Origin: PALSA-1004 sp963829085
GTDB lineage: Bacteria > Pseudomonadota > Gammaproteobacteria > Burkholderiales > SG8-41
Assembly (NCBI GenBank): GCA_963829085.1
Contig: CAWHHJ010000015.1
Coordinates: 310,001 to 374,000, forward strand
Direction: 5' to 3'
Length of the DNA: 64,000 bases
Positions 53,906-62,981 of the stretch are shown here, one piece after another; position 1 is the first letter of the stretch; every line of letters starts with the position of its first letter. Made by a program: the position numbers and the translations under genes. The notes below the pieces were generated by a model. The model did not search any database, was not told the DNA's origin, and was given only the letters and a program-made list of their open reading frames with translations.

Positions 53906-54457
53906 TTATCTGTCCATGCGAAAAGCTGAATCTATGGCTAGTTCAAAATCGTGAAGCTGGTGTGCTACTGCGATGAAACCATCTCTAAACAGCAACATCT
54001 GCGGAATGTCGAATTGCCGATTCGTCGCCAGTGGGTTGTATATTGTTGGCGATAACCGGTAGCTCGTTGCTCCGCCTTTAGCGGTGTGTGACACGACATT
54101 AAAATGTGCCAGATTATTGCGATTAGCGGCGCGTGCAGTGACCAGATCGCTAAGGGGCGGCCATTGTGCTGCTAGTTTCGTGTGCTTGTTTAACCCAATC
54201 TTGACCGCCGAACTTATCATCCTCAGTCGGATGTTGAGAGTAAGCACTGAATGATATGCCGCTGATACGGCGGCCTGCGATGGTCCTGCGCACAGAAGCA
54301 GGAAAATGGCGGAAAGGTTTTGCTCTACAAATTGCCGCGATAAAAACGTTCTGGCGAAGGTTCCTAGGAACTTTTCTTCCTCCGATGCGTTTTCATCGAC
54401 ATTGTTTGTTGATAGCTCATAACTGAGAAACAAATTATCTATCACCCCTTTAAGCAT
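53906..54457 (-). CDS. Protein of unknown function with an RX4H (HEPN-like) motif
   Basis: A 183-residue cytoplasmic protein I do not recognise. It appears mostly helical. Its most distinctive part is ARAANRNNLAHFNV, where R113 and His118 fit the R-x4-H motif of HEPN domains, often RNases in toxin systems. A hydrophobic helix (AIFLLLCAGPS, about 50-60) precedes it. The base composition looks more AT-rich than nearby genes, and no partner gene (MNT antitoxin or other) adjoins. HEPN membership is an inference from one motif only; a structural search would settle it. Confidence 0.5.
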   Translation of the reverse strand: MLKGVIDNLFLSYELSTNNVDENASEEEKFLGTFARTFLSRQFVEQNLSAIFLLLCAGPSQAAVSAAYHSVLTLNIRLRMISSAVKIGLNKHTKLAAQWPPLSDLVTARAANRNNLAHFNVVSHTAKGGATSYRLSPTIYNPLATNRQFDIPQMLLFRDGFIAVAHQLHDFELAIDSAFRMDR

Positions 54458-54534
54458 TCCGAAATCTCCTTAACTGGCGGCTTTTTTTGCGCTGACGATA
54501 CGACCGTCAATGCTCGTACGCGTCCCATCTTTCG

Positions 54535-55170
54535 TCACGCGGTGCGCAGCATCCCTTCGGTCTCGATAAATCGCACAATATCATCCAGACCGGCGTTGGT
54601 TTTCAGATTGCTGAATACGAACGGCCGCTCGCCGCGCATCTTCTTCGCATCCCTTGCCATCACCTCGAGCGACGCGCCCACCATCGGTGCGAGATCTATT
54701 TTGTTGATTATTAGTAGATCGGATTTTGTGATTCCCGGCCCGCCTTTGCGCGGTATCTTGTCGCCCGCGGCAACGTCGATGACATAGAGCGTGAGGTCGG
54801 ACAATTCCGGACTAAATGTCGCAGCTAGATTATCACCGCCGCTCTCCACAAATATGATGTCGAGATCATTGAAATGGTTTGTCAATCGCGAGATCGCCTC
54901 CAGATTGATCGATGCGTCTTCGCGAATAGCAGTATGCGGGCACCCTCCTGTCTCAACGCCGATGATGCGGTCGGCCGTGAGTGCTTCGTGCGTCACGAGG
55001 AACTTTGCGTCCTCTTCGGTATAGATGTCGTTAGTCACCACAGCGATCTGATATCGATCGCGCAGAGTACGACAGAGGCCAAGCGTGAGCGCGGTCTTGC
55101 CCGAGCCTACCGGACCTCCGATACCAACGCGCAGAGGCGATTTAGACGACACAGGATATCTCGTTGGCAT
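54535..55170 (-). CDS. ureG: Urease accessory GTPase UreG
   Basis: A 211-residue SIMIBI GTPase that powers nickel insertion into urease. The P-loop is GIGGPVGSGKTALT (about 17-30). The metal Cys-Pro-His is in GVETGGCPHTAIRED. The nucleotide-specific NKID is in LLIINKIDLAP. Its start touches the ureF stop (both at 55170), so it is coupled; it is the last gene of the operon. Confidence 0.95.
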   Translation of the reverse strand: MPTRYPVSSKSPLRVGIGGPVGSGKTALTLGLCRTLRDRYQIAVVTNDIYTEEDAKFLVTHEALTADRIIGVETGGCPHTAIREDASINLEAISRLTNHFNDLDIIFVESGGDNLAATFSPELSDLTLYVIDVAAGDKIPRKGGPGITKSDLLIINKIDLAPMVGASLEVMARDAKKMRGERPFVFSNLKTNAGLDDIVRFIETEGMLRTA

Positions 55171-55859
55171 CAGGATCGAAAAAGCCGGCTGTATTGTGTC
55201 TCATGGCGGCAACTGGCGATTGCAAGACCCGGCGCGAAATTGCTGAGATCGTCGTCCGCGAGCGTCGTTGCCGACCGCGCTATCTGCGCTACGTTCCCCG
55301 CAAGTTCTGCGAGCAGGCGCTGGCCGGCGCTTTGGCCAAGGGGAACGGCCTTCAGTGCCGCCATGACCTGGTTCTCGAGCCAGCTCCAAACGTACCCGAC
55401 CAGCGCGTTGTGGCGGTCGACTCCCATACCATGCGCCGCAAAGCTAAATGCGGCTGGAAAAGTCAGCGCCGCAATCTCGTTCAGCCGTTTCAAATCGACG
55501 GCGTTCGTTAACGGCAAGTCCTCCATCAATACCCTGAGCGCGTGTCCCATCTGCAGCGTCTCGGCGCGTAGCTCCGCGGTTTCCCGCCCGCTCCGGAATT
55601 GCGCGTTCCAGTGCACGAACAGTTTGTAATCGTCTTCGATCAACGCGCCGGACAGCCGCCACAGGAGCGGTGCTTCGAAGCTGGCGATGCTGAAACACAA
55701 AACATCGCTTATCCACACGCGGGCACTTGCCTCGTCGCTTACTAATCCCGTCTCAATCGCCGATTCGAGACCCTGCGAGTAGCTGTATGCGCCCACGGGC
55801 AACATCGGGCTTGCGAGCTGTAGCAGGCGCGTTACAGCGAGGGCATCGGGCGCCATCAT
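55170..55859 (-). CDS. ureF: Urease accessory protein UreF
   Basis: A 229-residue helical protein that forms a complex with UreD and UreG on apo-urease. LLQLASPMLPVGAYSYSQGLESAIE is the family start and GHALRVLMEDLPL a conserved helix. The start overlaps the ureE stop by four bases (ATGA). Length is normal. Confidence 0.93.
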   Translation of the reverse strand: MMAPDALAVTRLLQLASPMLPVGAYSYSQGLESAIETGLVSDEASARVWISDVLCFSIASFEAPLLWRLSGALIEDDYKLFVHWNAQFRSGRETAELRAETLQMGHALRVLMEDLPLTNAVDLKRLNEIAALTFPAAFSFAAHGMGVDRHNALVGYVWSWLENQVMAALKAVPLGQSAGQRLLAELAGNVAQIARSATTLADDDLSNFAPGLAIASCRHETQYSRLFRS

Positions 55860-56351
55860 TTCTTCTTGTGTTCGCGGAATTCGTGAATGATGCCGCTGTG
55901 CCTGGCATCCATCGAGTGATGATGATGGCCGCCGCCATAAGCGCCGGCCTCCGGCTCGAACGGCGCTGTGATAGCAACGACACTGGCATTTAAACCGCGC
56001 AACATTTGTGCGAGAACTTCATCGGCCTCAAATCGCAGCCAGCCTTCGCCGATCTGAACCGGCACATGGCGGTTACCCAGATGATAGGCAGCGCGCGCAA
56101 GCTCGAAGGGACTGGCGCAACGTGCTTCCATTAAATTCTGCGGCGCTGCCTGCACGCGTACGGGTACGGCCATCGTCGGACCGGAGGTAATCGCCGCCGC
56201 GCAAGATGGTGCCGTGCTCAAGAAAAAGTCCCACTTCTTCGCCCGACGACAACTTTGTACGCAGACGACTTTTTTGCCGGAGCTCGAACGGCAGACTCAG
56301 CTCGGCATCATGGTGCGATTGGACAGGACATCGCGATTGAATAACGAGCAT
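55856..56351 (-). CDS. ureE: Urease accessory nickel chaperone UreE, frameshifted
   Basis: The nickel chaperone of urease. The start MLVIQSRCPVQSHHDAELSLP is at 56351. A single extra C near 56163 shifts the frame after SDDGRT; removing one base restores VRVQAAPQNLMEARC and a protein of about 164 residues. The peptide-binding N-domain and the metal-binding C-domain are complete. The tail has the nickel-binding run GGGHHHHS and more His, typical for UreE. The pair of genes around it is intact, so an assembly error is possible. Confidence 0.88.
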
Positions 56352-56358
56352 CGAGAAT

Positions 56359-58062
56359 CTAAAAGAGGAAGTAACGCTGCGCCATCGGCAGTACGCTCGC
56401 CGGCTCGCACACCAGCAAATCCCCGTCCGCTCTGACCTCGTAGGTTTCCGCATCGACGGAAATCTCGGGCGTGTAGTCATTCAACTTCATGTCGGATTTA
56501 CGCAAGCGCCGCATGTTCTTTACCGCCACCATTGGTTTGTGTAGTCCAAGCTTCCGCAACGCAGGATTTTTCAGCGCAGCCTTTGAAACGAAGGTAACCG
56601 ATGTGTTCAGCGCTTTGCCGAACGCGCCGAACATCGGCCGGTAATGCACGGGTTGCGGTGTCGGGATAGATGCATTCGGATCGCCCATCGCGGCGGCGGC
56701 AATCATTCCCCCCTTGAGAATCACGGACGGTTTCACGCCGAAGAAAGCCGGCTTCCACAGCACAATGTCGGCAAGCTTGCCAACTTCAATCGAGCCCACC
56801 TGCTGGGCTATGCCGTGCGTAATCGCTGGATTGATCGCATACTTAGCAATGTAGCGTTTGACGCGAAAATTATCGCGCTCGCTTGTGTCGTCGGCCAGCG
56901 CGCCGCGCTGCACCTTCATCTTATGCGCCGTCTGCCAGGTGCGGATGATGACCTCACCGACCCGTCCCATGGCCTGCGAATCGCTGGAGAACATCGACAG
57001 CGCGCCAAGATCATGCAGGATATCTTCTGCCGCAATCGTTTCCCGACGGATACGTGACTCGGCGAATGCAACGTCTTCTGCAATCTTGGCATCTAAATGA
57101 TGGCAGACCATGAGCATGTCGAGATGCTCATCGAGCGTGTTGATCGTATAGGGCCGTGTCGGATTGGTCGACGACGGCAGCACATTGGCTTCGCCGCAAA
57201 CCTTGATGATGTCGGGCGCATGACCGCCGCCTGCGCCCTCCGTATGAAACGTGTGGATTGTGCGTCCTTTGAAAGCGTCGATCGTCGTTTCGACGAATCC
57301 CGATTCGTTGAGCGTGTCGGTATGAATGGCGACCTGCACATCCATTTCGTCGGCAACAGAAAGACATGCGTCAATCGCCGCCGGTGTGGTGCCCCAATCT
57401 TCGTGCAGCTTCAATCCAATAGCCCCGTATCTCACTTGCTCGCGTAGCGGCTCAGCGACGCTGACATTCCCCTTGCCGAGAAACCCGAGATTCATCGGAA
57501 AAGCTTCAGCAGCCTCGAGCATTTTCATGAGGTGCCATGGGCCAGGGGTGCAGGTTGTAGCGAATGTACCAGTTGCCGGGCCGGTACCGCCGCCGATCAT
57601 GGTCGTCACGCCTGACATCAACGCTTCTTCGATCTGCTGCGGACAGATGAAATGTATATGCGTGTCGATGCCGCCGGGCGTAACGATCATGCCTTCGCCT
57701 GCAACAATTTCGGTAGCACCGCCGATCACAATGGTCACTCCGGGCTGGATGTCCGGGTTGCCGGCCTTGCCAATTCCGCTGATACGGCCATCTTTAATAC
57801 CGATATCCGCCTTGACGATACCCCAATAGTCCACGATCAATGCGTTGGTGATTACGGTATCGGCGCAATCCTTCCAGTCACGCTGACTTTGGCCCATGCC
57901 ATCGCGAATCACCTTACCCCCGCCGAATTTCACTTCCTCGCCGTAGATTGTGAAGTCTTTTTCTACTTGAATAATGAGATCAGTATCCGCCAGACGCACA
58001 CGGTCGCCGGTCGTGGGTCCGAACATTTCCACATATGCGTGCCGGTTCAGCTTCACGGTCAT
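56359..58062 (-). CDS. ureC: Urease alpha subunit
   Basis: The 567-residue catalytic subunit, which hydrolyses urea to ammonia and carbamate. Nickel ligands are His135 and His137 (THIHFI), the carbamylated Lys218 (IGLKLHEDWG), His247 and His273 (HTEGAGGGHAPD), and the Asp in SSDSQAMGRVGE (about 361). The mobile flap MVCHHLDAKIAEDV contains the active-site His. All are present and the length is usual. Confidence 0.96.
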   Translation of the reverse strand: MTVKLNRHAYVEMFGPTTGDRVRLADTDLIIQVEKDFTIYGEEVKFGGGKVIRDGMGQSQRDWKDCADTVITNALIVDYWGIVKADIGIKDGRISGIGKAGNPDIQPGVTIVIGGATEIVAGEGMIVTPGGIDTHIHFICPQQIEEALMSGVTTMIGGGTGPATGTFATTCTPGPWHLMKMLEAAEAFPMNLGFLGKGNVSVAEPLREQVRYGAIGLKLHEDWGTTPAAIDACLSVADEMDVQVAIHTDTLNESGFVETTIDAFKGRTIHTFHTEGAGGGHAPDIIKVCGEANVLPSSTNPTRPYTINTLDEHLDMLMVCHHLDAKIAEDVAFAESRIRRETIAAEDILHDLGALSMFSSDSQAMGRVGEVIIRTWQTAHKMKVQRGALADDTSERDNFRVKRYIAKYAINPAITHGIAQQVGSIEVGKLADIVLWKPAFFGVKPSVILKGGMIAAAAMGDPNASIPTPQPVHYRPMFGAFGKALNTSVTFVSKAALKNPALRKLGLHKPMVAVKNMRRLRKSDMKLNDYTPEISVDAETYEVRADGDLLVCEPASVLPMAQRYFLF

Positions 58063-58430
58063 CTGCGCGCTTTCCTGCCAACGACATTTTTCCTCGCGGC
58101 CGGTTTGTCTAGTTTCCCCATGACGGCGCCAAGAAAACCGTACACGATGCGATCACCGCTCAACGCAACAAGCTCGACGGTACGTTCCTGTCCGGGCTCG
58201 AAGCGCACAGCAGTTCCGGCCGCAATGTTGAGGCGGAAACCGCGTGCAGCAGTGCGTTCGAAAGCAAGCGCTGCATTGACTTCGAAGAAATGATAATGAG
58301 ACCCGACCTGTATCGGACGATCGCCGGTGTTCGCAACTTTGAGCGTGATCAACTCGCGACCGCAATTCAGCTCAATTTCGCCAGCGGCCGTGAAGATCTC
58401 TCCGGGTATCATCGACACGTCCTCATACAA
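58059..58430 (-). CDS. ureB: Urease beta subunit
   Basis: The 123-residue beta subunit. IPGEIFTAAGEIELN starts the conserved domain (start could also be at the Met at 58412) and NTGDRPIQVGSHYHFFEVN is the core. The end VVGRKARR is at 58059, overlapping ureC by four bases. It is structural. Confidence 0.94.
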   Translation of the reverse strand: MYEDVSMIPGEIFTAAGEIELNCGRELITLKVANTGDRPIQVGSHYHFFEVNAALAFERTAARGFRLNIAAGTAVRFEPGQERTVELVALSGDRIVYGFLGAVMGKLDKPAARKNVVGRKARR

Positions 58431-58725
58431 TGGGTTGATGTACGGTCACAAGCTTCGTACCGTCAGGGAAAGTTGCTTCGACCTGCACTTCCGACACCAT
58501 TTCCGCAACGCCTTCCATTACGTCACTACGCGTCAGGATAGTCGTGCCGAAACTCATCAGTTCGGCGACCGTTTTTCCGTCACGCGCACCTTCCATGATC
58601 GCTGCGCTCAGAAAGGCGACTGCCTCGGGGTAGTTCAGTTTGAGGCCGCGCGCCTTGCGCCTTTCGGCAAGCAGCGCCGCAGTAAAAATGAGCAGCTTGT
58701 CTTTTTCACGCGGTGTAAGTTCCAT
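58423..58725 (-). CDS. ureA: Urease gamma subunit
   Basis: A 100-residue subunit, normal length. MELTPREKDKLLIFTAALLAERR and GLKLNYPEAVAFLSAAI are the family blocks. It overlaps ureB by 8 bases. It lies 15 bases after ureD. Confidence 0.95.
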   Translation of the reverse strand: MELTPREKDKLLIFTAALLAERRKARGLKLNYPEAVAFLSAAIMEGARDGKTVAELMSFGTTILTRSDVMEGVAEMVSEVQVEATFPDGTKLVTVHQPIV

Positions 58726-58740
58726 TCCCCTCGCCCTGAC

Positions 58741-59649
58741 TTACGTATTCCAGATACGCGGCGTCACCGCTTCGCGGCCCGCAAACAGTGGACGCAGCAA
58801 TCGCCACAACGCGATGAAATAATTTCGCGCCTGCTCGCTCGAATGCCCCGCATAACGCGCGATGAAAATATTCGGCATCGCGGTAGTGCCGGTTAACGAT
58901 TCAGCATCAGCCTTCACGCCACGGCATTGTGCCATCAGATGCGGCGCAGCGCTTTTCCCGGCAGCGAGCATGACAGCAGTGACGGGCGCGCGCGCGAGCC
59001 CTACCCTCGAGGCGAGCAGTGGTGATCCACCGTGCACATGGCATCGCTCATTCCAAAGCAGTTCGCCGGCGAGTGCGACCTCCGTTGTTTGTCTGAGCGC
59101 GCCGGCTTTGAATGTCTCGCCTGATGCAGTACGCCCGAGACATACAATTTCCCAGCCAATATAAGACGCGCCGGCTTGCACATCCACCCGCGTATGCAGC
59201 GCCGCTCGCGCATGATTGAAGATAATCGTTTCCGGCGGCAGCCATTCCAGCACAGCTCCGGCGGCGACATGTATCCGCACACATTGTTCGGCCGTACATC
59301 CCTGCGAGCGGTACCACTTGCTCGCACCCGGCATCGTTATGAGCGCGTGGCTTCCTGTATTAAGCTTGACGTTGATATCGAGCCTGTCATTCTCGACTAC
59401 TCCGCTCGGCGGATGCAGAATCAGCGTATGACAGACCGCCGGTCCTTCGGGATACAGCGATTTTTGTATGGTCAGCGGTCCACTGTGTGTTTTCGCGCGC
59501 AGATGCGTGCGACCGTCAGTATTCGCATACTCGACGTTGAGCTGAGCAAGCCAACCCGTGGCTGCTCCGGTCTGGCCTTGCCGCGCCCGGTCGTGCGTGT
59601 CTAATACTGTAGTCACGATTCGTTCAAGCGAATGAGAATTGCCCGGCAT
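58741..59649 (-). CDS. ureD: Urease accessory protein UreD
   Basis: A 302-residue accessory protein that binds apo-urease and helps UreF/UreG insert nickel. Blocks HSGPLTIQKSLYPEGPAVCHTLILHPPSGVVENDRL and GASKWYRSQG are conserved. The first 30 residues (before GWLAQLNVEYAN) are variable, so the exact start is not certain. First gene of the operon ureDABCEFG. Confidence 0.9.
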   Translation of the reverse strand: MPGNSHSLERIVTTVLDTHDRARQGQTGAATGWLAQLNVEYANTDGRTHLRAKTHSGPLTIQKSLYPEGPAVCHTLILHPPSGVVENDRLDINVKLNTGSHALITMPGASKWYRSQGCTAEQCVRIHVAAGAVLEWLPPETIIFNHARAALHTRVDVQAGASYIGWEIVCLGRTASGETFKAGALRQTTEVALAGELLWNERCHVHGGSPLLASRVGLARAPVTAVMLAAGKSAAPHLMAQCRGVKADAESLTGTTAMPNIFIARYAGHSSEQARNYFIALWRLLRPLFAGREAVTPRIWNT

Positions 59650-60018
59650 TATGCCGGTTTGCGAATCAGGAGCCGGCGCCGTCGGTCCCGAGGTCTACTT
59701 AGCCGAATGTTCGCGCCGATGGCATACACGCGAAGCGCATGCGCGCCATCGTTTTGATCGTCGTATGTCGTCGCATCGGCGCCGCGCACTTTTTTAGAGC
59801 GCCCGCACCAGAATAAGGCGTCCGACGCGCGTCATGCAGTAAAGGCAGGTCATGCACGGAGGTGATTCCGTTGCATAACGAATTAATTCCAATGCGCTTT
59901 TCAGCGTATGACAGCACCCAACTGCACCGTGGCATGGAACGTGCAAAGCGTGTCACAGCACACCGTGCGTCACGGCGGCGCTAACACACATTAATCCAAC
60001 TCACGGGAGCGTCAACAC
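59650..60018. other. Divergent ure/urt intergenic region
   Basis: 369 bases between ureD and urtA, reading away from each other. It should hold the promoters of both operons. A sigma-54-like promoter for urtA is listed separately. A weak minus-strand frame (59699-59956) has no coding character. Confidence 0.5.
59930..59945 (+). promoter_or_regulatory. Sigma-54-like promoter before urtA
   Basis: TGGCATG-GAAC-GTGCA has GG at 59931-59932 and GC at 59943-59944, exactly 10 bases apart, as sigma-54 requires. It differs from the consensus TGGCACG-N4-TTGCA at two positions. The start would be near 59956, about 60 bases before urtA. NtrC/sigma-54 control of urea uptake under nitrogen limitation is known in other proteobacteria and would fit; I did not fix an NtrC site. 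Confidence 0.45.
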
Positions 60019-61308
60019 ATGTCACTGCGCAGATTATTTATCAAACGGACGATGGCCATCGCTACGACGGTGGCACTGTCGGGTTCGCTCATGCTTTCTG
60101 CCGCACCGTCGCACGCTGCCGATACCATCAAGGTCGGCGTCCTTCATTCCTTATCTGGCACGATGGCGATTAGCGAAACGGTTCTCAAAGACGTGACGTT
60201 GATGGCGATCGAAGACATAAATTCCAAAGGTGGCGTGCTCGGCAAGAAGCTCGAAGCCGTCGTCGTCGATCCAGCTTCGAACTGGCCGCTCTTCGCCGAA
60301 AAGGCGCGTCAACTGCTTACCCAGGACAAGGTGGCCGTCGTATTCGGCTGCTGGACATCGGTATCGCGCAAATCGGTGCTGCCCGTCTTCGAAGAGCTGA
60401 ATGGATTGTTGTTCTACCCTGTGCAGTATGAAGGTGAAGAGCTTTCGAAGAACGTGTTCTACACCGGCGCTGCCCCGAATCAACAGGCCATTCCAGCCGT
60501 CGAGTACCTGATGAGCAAGGAAGGCGGCGCCGCCAAGCGCTGGGTGCTGCTCGGAACCGACTATGTCTACCCGCGCACCACGAACAAAATTCTGCGCGCA
60601 TTCTTGAAATCGAAAGGTGTGGCGGATAAAGACATCGACGAGAAGTACACGCCGTTCGGGCATAGCGACTACCAAACGATTGTTGCCGACATCAAGAAAT
60701 TTGCCGCCGGCGGCAAGACAGCCGTCGTCTCGACCATCAACGGCGACTCCAACGTGCCGTTCTACAAGGAGCTCGGCAATCAGGGCCTGAAGGCCACCGA
60801 CGTTCCGGTCGTGGCGTTCTCGGTTGGGGAAGAGGAATTGCGCGGCGTCGACACCAAGCCGCTGGTCGGGCATCTGGCTGCATGGAACTACTTCATGTCG
60901 CTCAAGAACCCGGTCAATAGCGAGTGGGAAAAGCAATGGGCCGCGTATGCGAAGAAGCAGAAGCTGCCGAACGCTGACAAGCCGCTAACCAACGACCCGA
61001 TGGAAGCCGCCTGGATCGGCATCCATATGTGGAAGCAGGCGGTGGAGAAGGCGAAGTCCACCGACACCGATAAAGTCGTCGCTGCGATGGCCGGCCAAAC
61101 GTTCAAGGCGCCGTCAGGGATCACTTCCACAATGGATGCGAAGAATCACCATCTGCATAAGTCGGTGTTCATTGCCGAAGTCAAAGGCGACGGCCAGTTC
61201 AACGTCGTATGGAAGACGCCGGGCCCCGTCAAAGCGATGCCCTGGAGTCCGTACATTCCGGAAAACAAGGGCAAGAAAGATGAGCCCGACCTAGTCGCCA
61301 AGAAGTAA
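60019..61308 (+). CDS. urtA: Urea ABC transporter substrate-binding protein UrtA
   Basis: A 429-residue periplasmic receptor. The signal peptide (MAIATTVALSGSLMLSAAPSHA) precedes TIKVGVLHSLSGTMAISETVLKD. FGCWTSVSRKSVLPVFEE and FYPVQYEGEE form the urea-binding site in the family of amide-binding proteins (FmdD/UrtA). The divergent urease operon supports urea as ligand. GGGAG is 10 bases before the start. Confidence 0.94.
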   Translation: MSLRRLFIKRTMAIATTVALSGSLMLSAAPSHAADTIKVGVLHSLSGTMAISETVLKDVTLMAIEDINSKGGVLGKKLEAVVVDPASNWPLFAEKARQLLTQDKVAVVFGCWTSVSRKSVLPVFEELNGLLFYPVQYEGEELSKNVFYTGAAPNQQAIPAVEYLMSKEGGAAKRWVLLGTDYVYPRTTNKILRAFLKSKGVADKDIDEKYTPFGHSDYQTIVADIKKFAAGGKTAVVSTINGDSNVPFYKELGNQGLKATDVPVVAFSVGEEELRGVDTKPLVGHLAAWNYFMSLKNPVNSEWEKQWAAYAKKQKLPNADKPLTNDPMEAAWIGIHMWKQAVEKAKSTDTDKVVAAMAGQTFKAPSGITSTMDAKNHHLHKSVFIAEVKGDGQFNVVWKTPGPVKAMPWSPYIPENKGKKDEPDLVAKK

Positions 61309-61379
61309 CTTTGCACCAACCTCCGGCGGCGCGAAAAGCGCCGCCGGTGTTTTGGGACTCCCTCAAGTTGCCATTGCTG

Positions 61380-62980
61380 ATGCGCGCAATCCTCATTCAG
61401 CTGTTGTTCGCGCTGCTCATGCTCGCGCCGCCCGTTTTTGCCGTGAACAGCGAGACAGTGCAGAAACTCGCCTTCGGTGAAAGCGACGATAAGGTCGCTG
61501 CTGTGGCATCACTGGTGGCGGAAGGCGACGAGCGCGCGGCCGCGGGTCACTGCAAGCCCTCGCGGACGGCGAATTGCAGACAGCGGGCAAGCGGGTTCTT
61601 ATTATTAAAGGTGACACTGCATTAGATGCAATTACGGGTCAAAAAGTAGTGCCCGTTCCCACAGAACTCGAAGACGTTACCGCCAATAACCGGCTGCGCC
61701 GCGAGCTTGCGACCGCACTTGCGGCCCTCAAACTTGTTTCCCTCGATCGTTCGACAAGATTAGCTGCCGCGAAGGAACTCGGCGGCGGCGCAGAAGAAGC
61801 AATGCTGCCGCTCATCAAGAAAGCACTCGCCAGCGAAAAAGATCCTGACATCAAGCCGATGCTCGAAGTGATCCGGGCCACCCTCGAGCTGAAGAGTGAA
61901 GACAAAGCGACGCGCATCGCAGCCGTCGGCACGCTGAGTCTCTCGAATAACTCGAATGCGAAAACGCTGCTGCTGTCCGTGTTGGAAAAAAACAACGACG
62001 GCAGCTATCTCGAGCCGGATGAGGAAATACGCATTGAAGCACAGAAGAGTCTGCGCTCGGTTGAAGGACGACTTGCGTGGGGCGACCGACTGGGCGTTCT
62101 CTTTTCGGGAATAAGCCTGGGCTCCATTCTCCTGCTCGCTGCACTGGGCCTCGCCATTACGTATGGTTTGATGGGCGTAATCAACATGGCGCACGGCGAG
62201 CTGATCATGATCGGCGCCTATACGACGTATCTGATCCAGAATTTATTTCGCGCTCGTATCCCCGGCGTCTTCGATTGGTATCTCCTATGCGCCGTGCCTG
62301 CGTCCTTTCTTGCTGCGGCACTTGTTGGAATCGCGCTGGAGCGAACAGTTATCCGCTTCCTGTACGGACGGCCGCTCGAAACGCTGCTCGCCACATGGGG
62401 CATCAGTCTTTTTCTAATTCAGACGGTCCGCACGATCTTCGGCGCGCAAAACGTGCAAGTGGAAAATCCGGCGTGGATGTCAGGCGGCATGGAGATTCTC
62501 ACCAACGTCGTCTTGCCGTATAGCCGGATCGTTATCATAGCGTTCGCGGCGCTTGTCCTCGTACTCGTCTGGCTCCTGCTCACCCGTACTCGACTTGGCC
62601 TGTTCGTGCGCGGCGTAACGCAGAACCGGGCGATGGCGAGCTGTGTCGGTGTACGCACGCCACGCGTCGATATGCTTGCCTTCGGCCTCGGGTCGGGCAT
62701 CGCAGGTCTCGCCGGCTGCGCGCTATCGCAGATCGGCAATGTCGGTCCCGATCTCGGCCAGTCATATATCGTCGACTCGTTTATGGTTGTGGTCCTGGGC
62801 GGTGTCGGGCAGCTTGCCGGGACGGTGTACGCCGGCCTTGGTCTTGGATTATTGAACAAGGTGTTGGAAGGATGGTCGGGCGCAGTCCTGGCTAAGATCG
62901 CGATTCTTGTCTTCATCATTATCTTCATCCAGAAGCGTCCGCAGGGACTCTTCGCTCTAAAAGGGCGCGTGACTGAATAA
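61380..62980 (+). CDS. urtB: Urea ABC transporter permease UrtB, frameshifted
   Basis: A LIV-type permease. It has a signal peptide (MRAILIQLLFALLMLAPPVFA), a periplasmic domain of about 190 residues typical for UrtB, and from GDRLGVLFSGISLGS eight or so membrane helices with MGVINMAHGELIMIGAYTTY. One base is missing near 61545, between VAEGDERAA and LQALADGELQTAGKR; restoring it gives 533 residues, the usual length. I choose the ATG at 61380 over a TTG at 61311. Confidence 0.88.
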
Positions 62981-62981
62981 C

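Noticed and set aside
53717..53954. Two overlapping short frames (53717-53833 and 53730-53954)
   Set aside because: Each has some protein-like text, but they exclude each other, and the second overlaps the RX4H gene; neither is supported.
59699..59956. 85-codon minus-strand frame in the ure/urt region
   Set aside because: No family, no ribosome-binding site, and it covers the promoter region.
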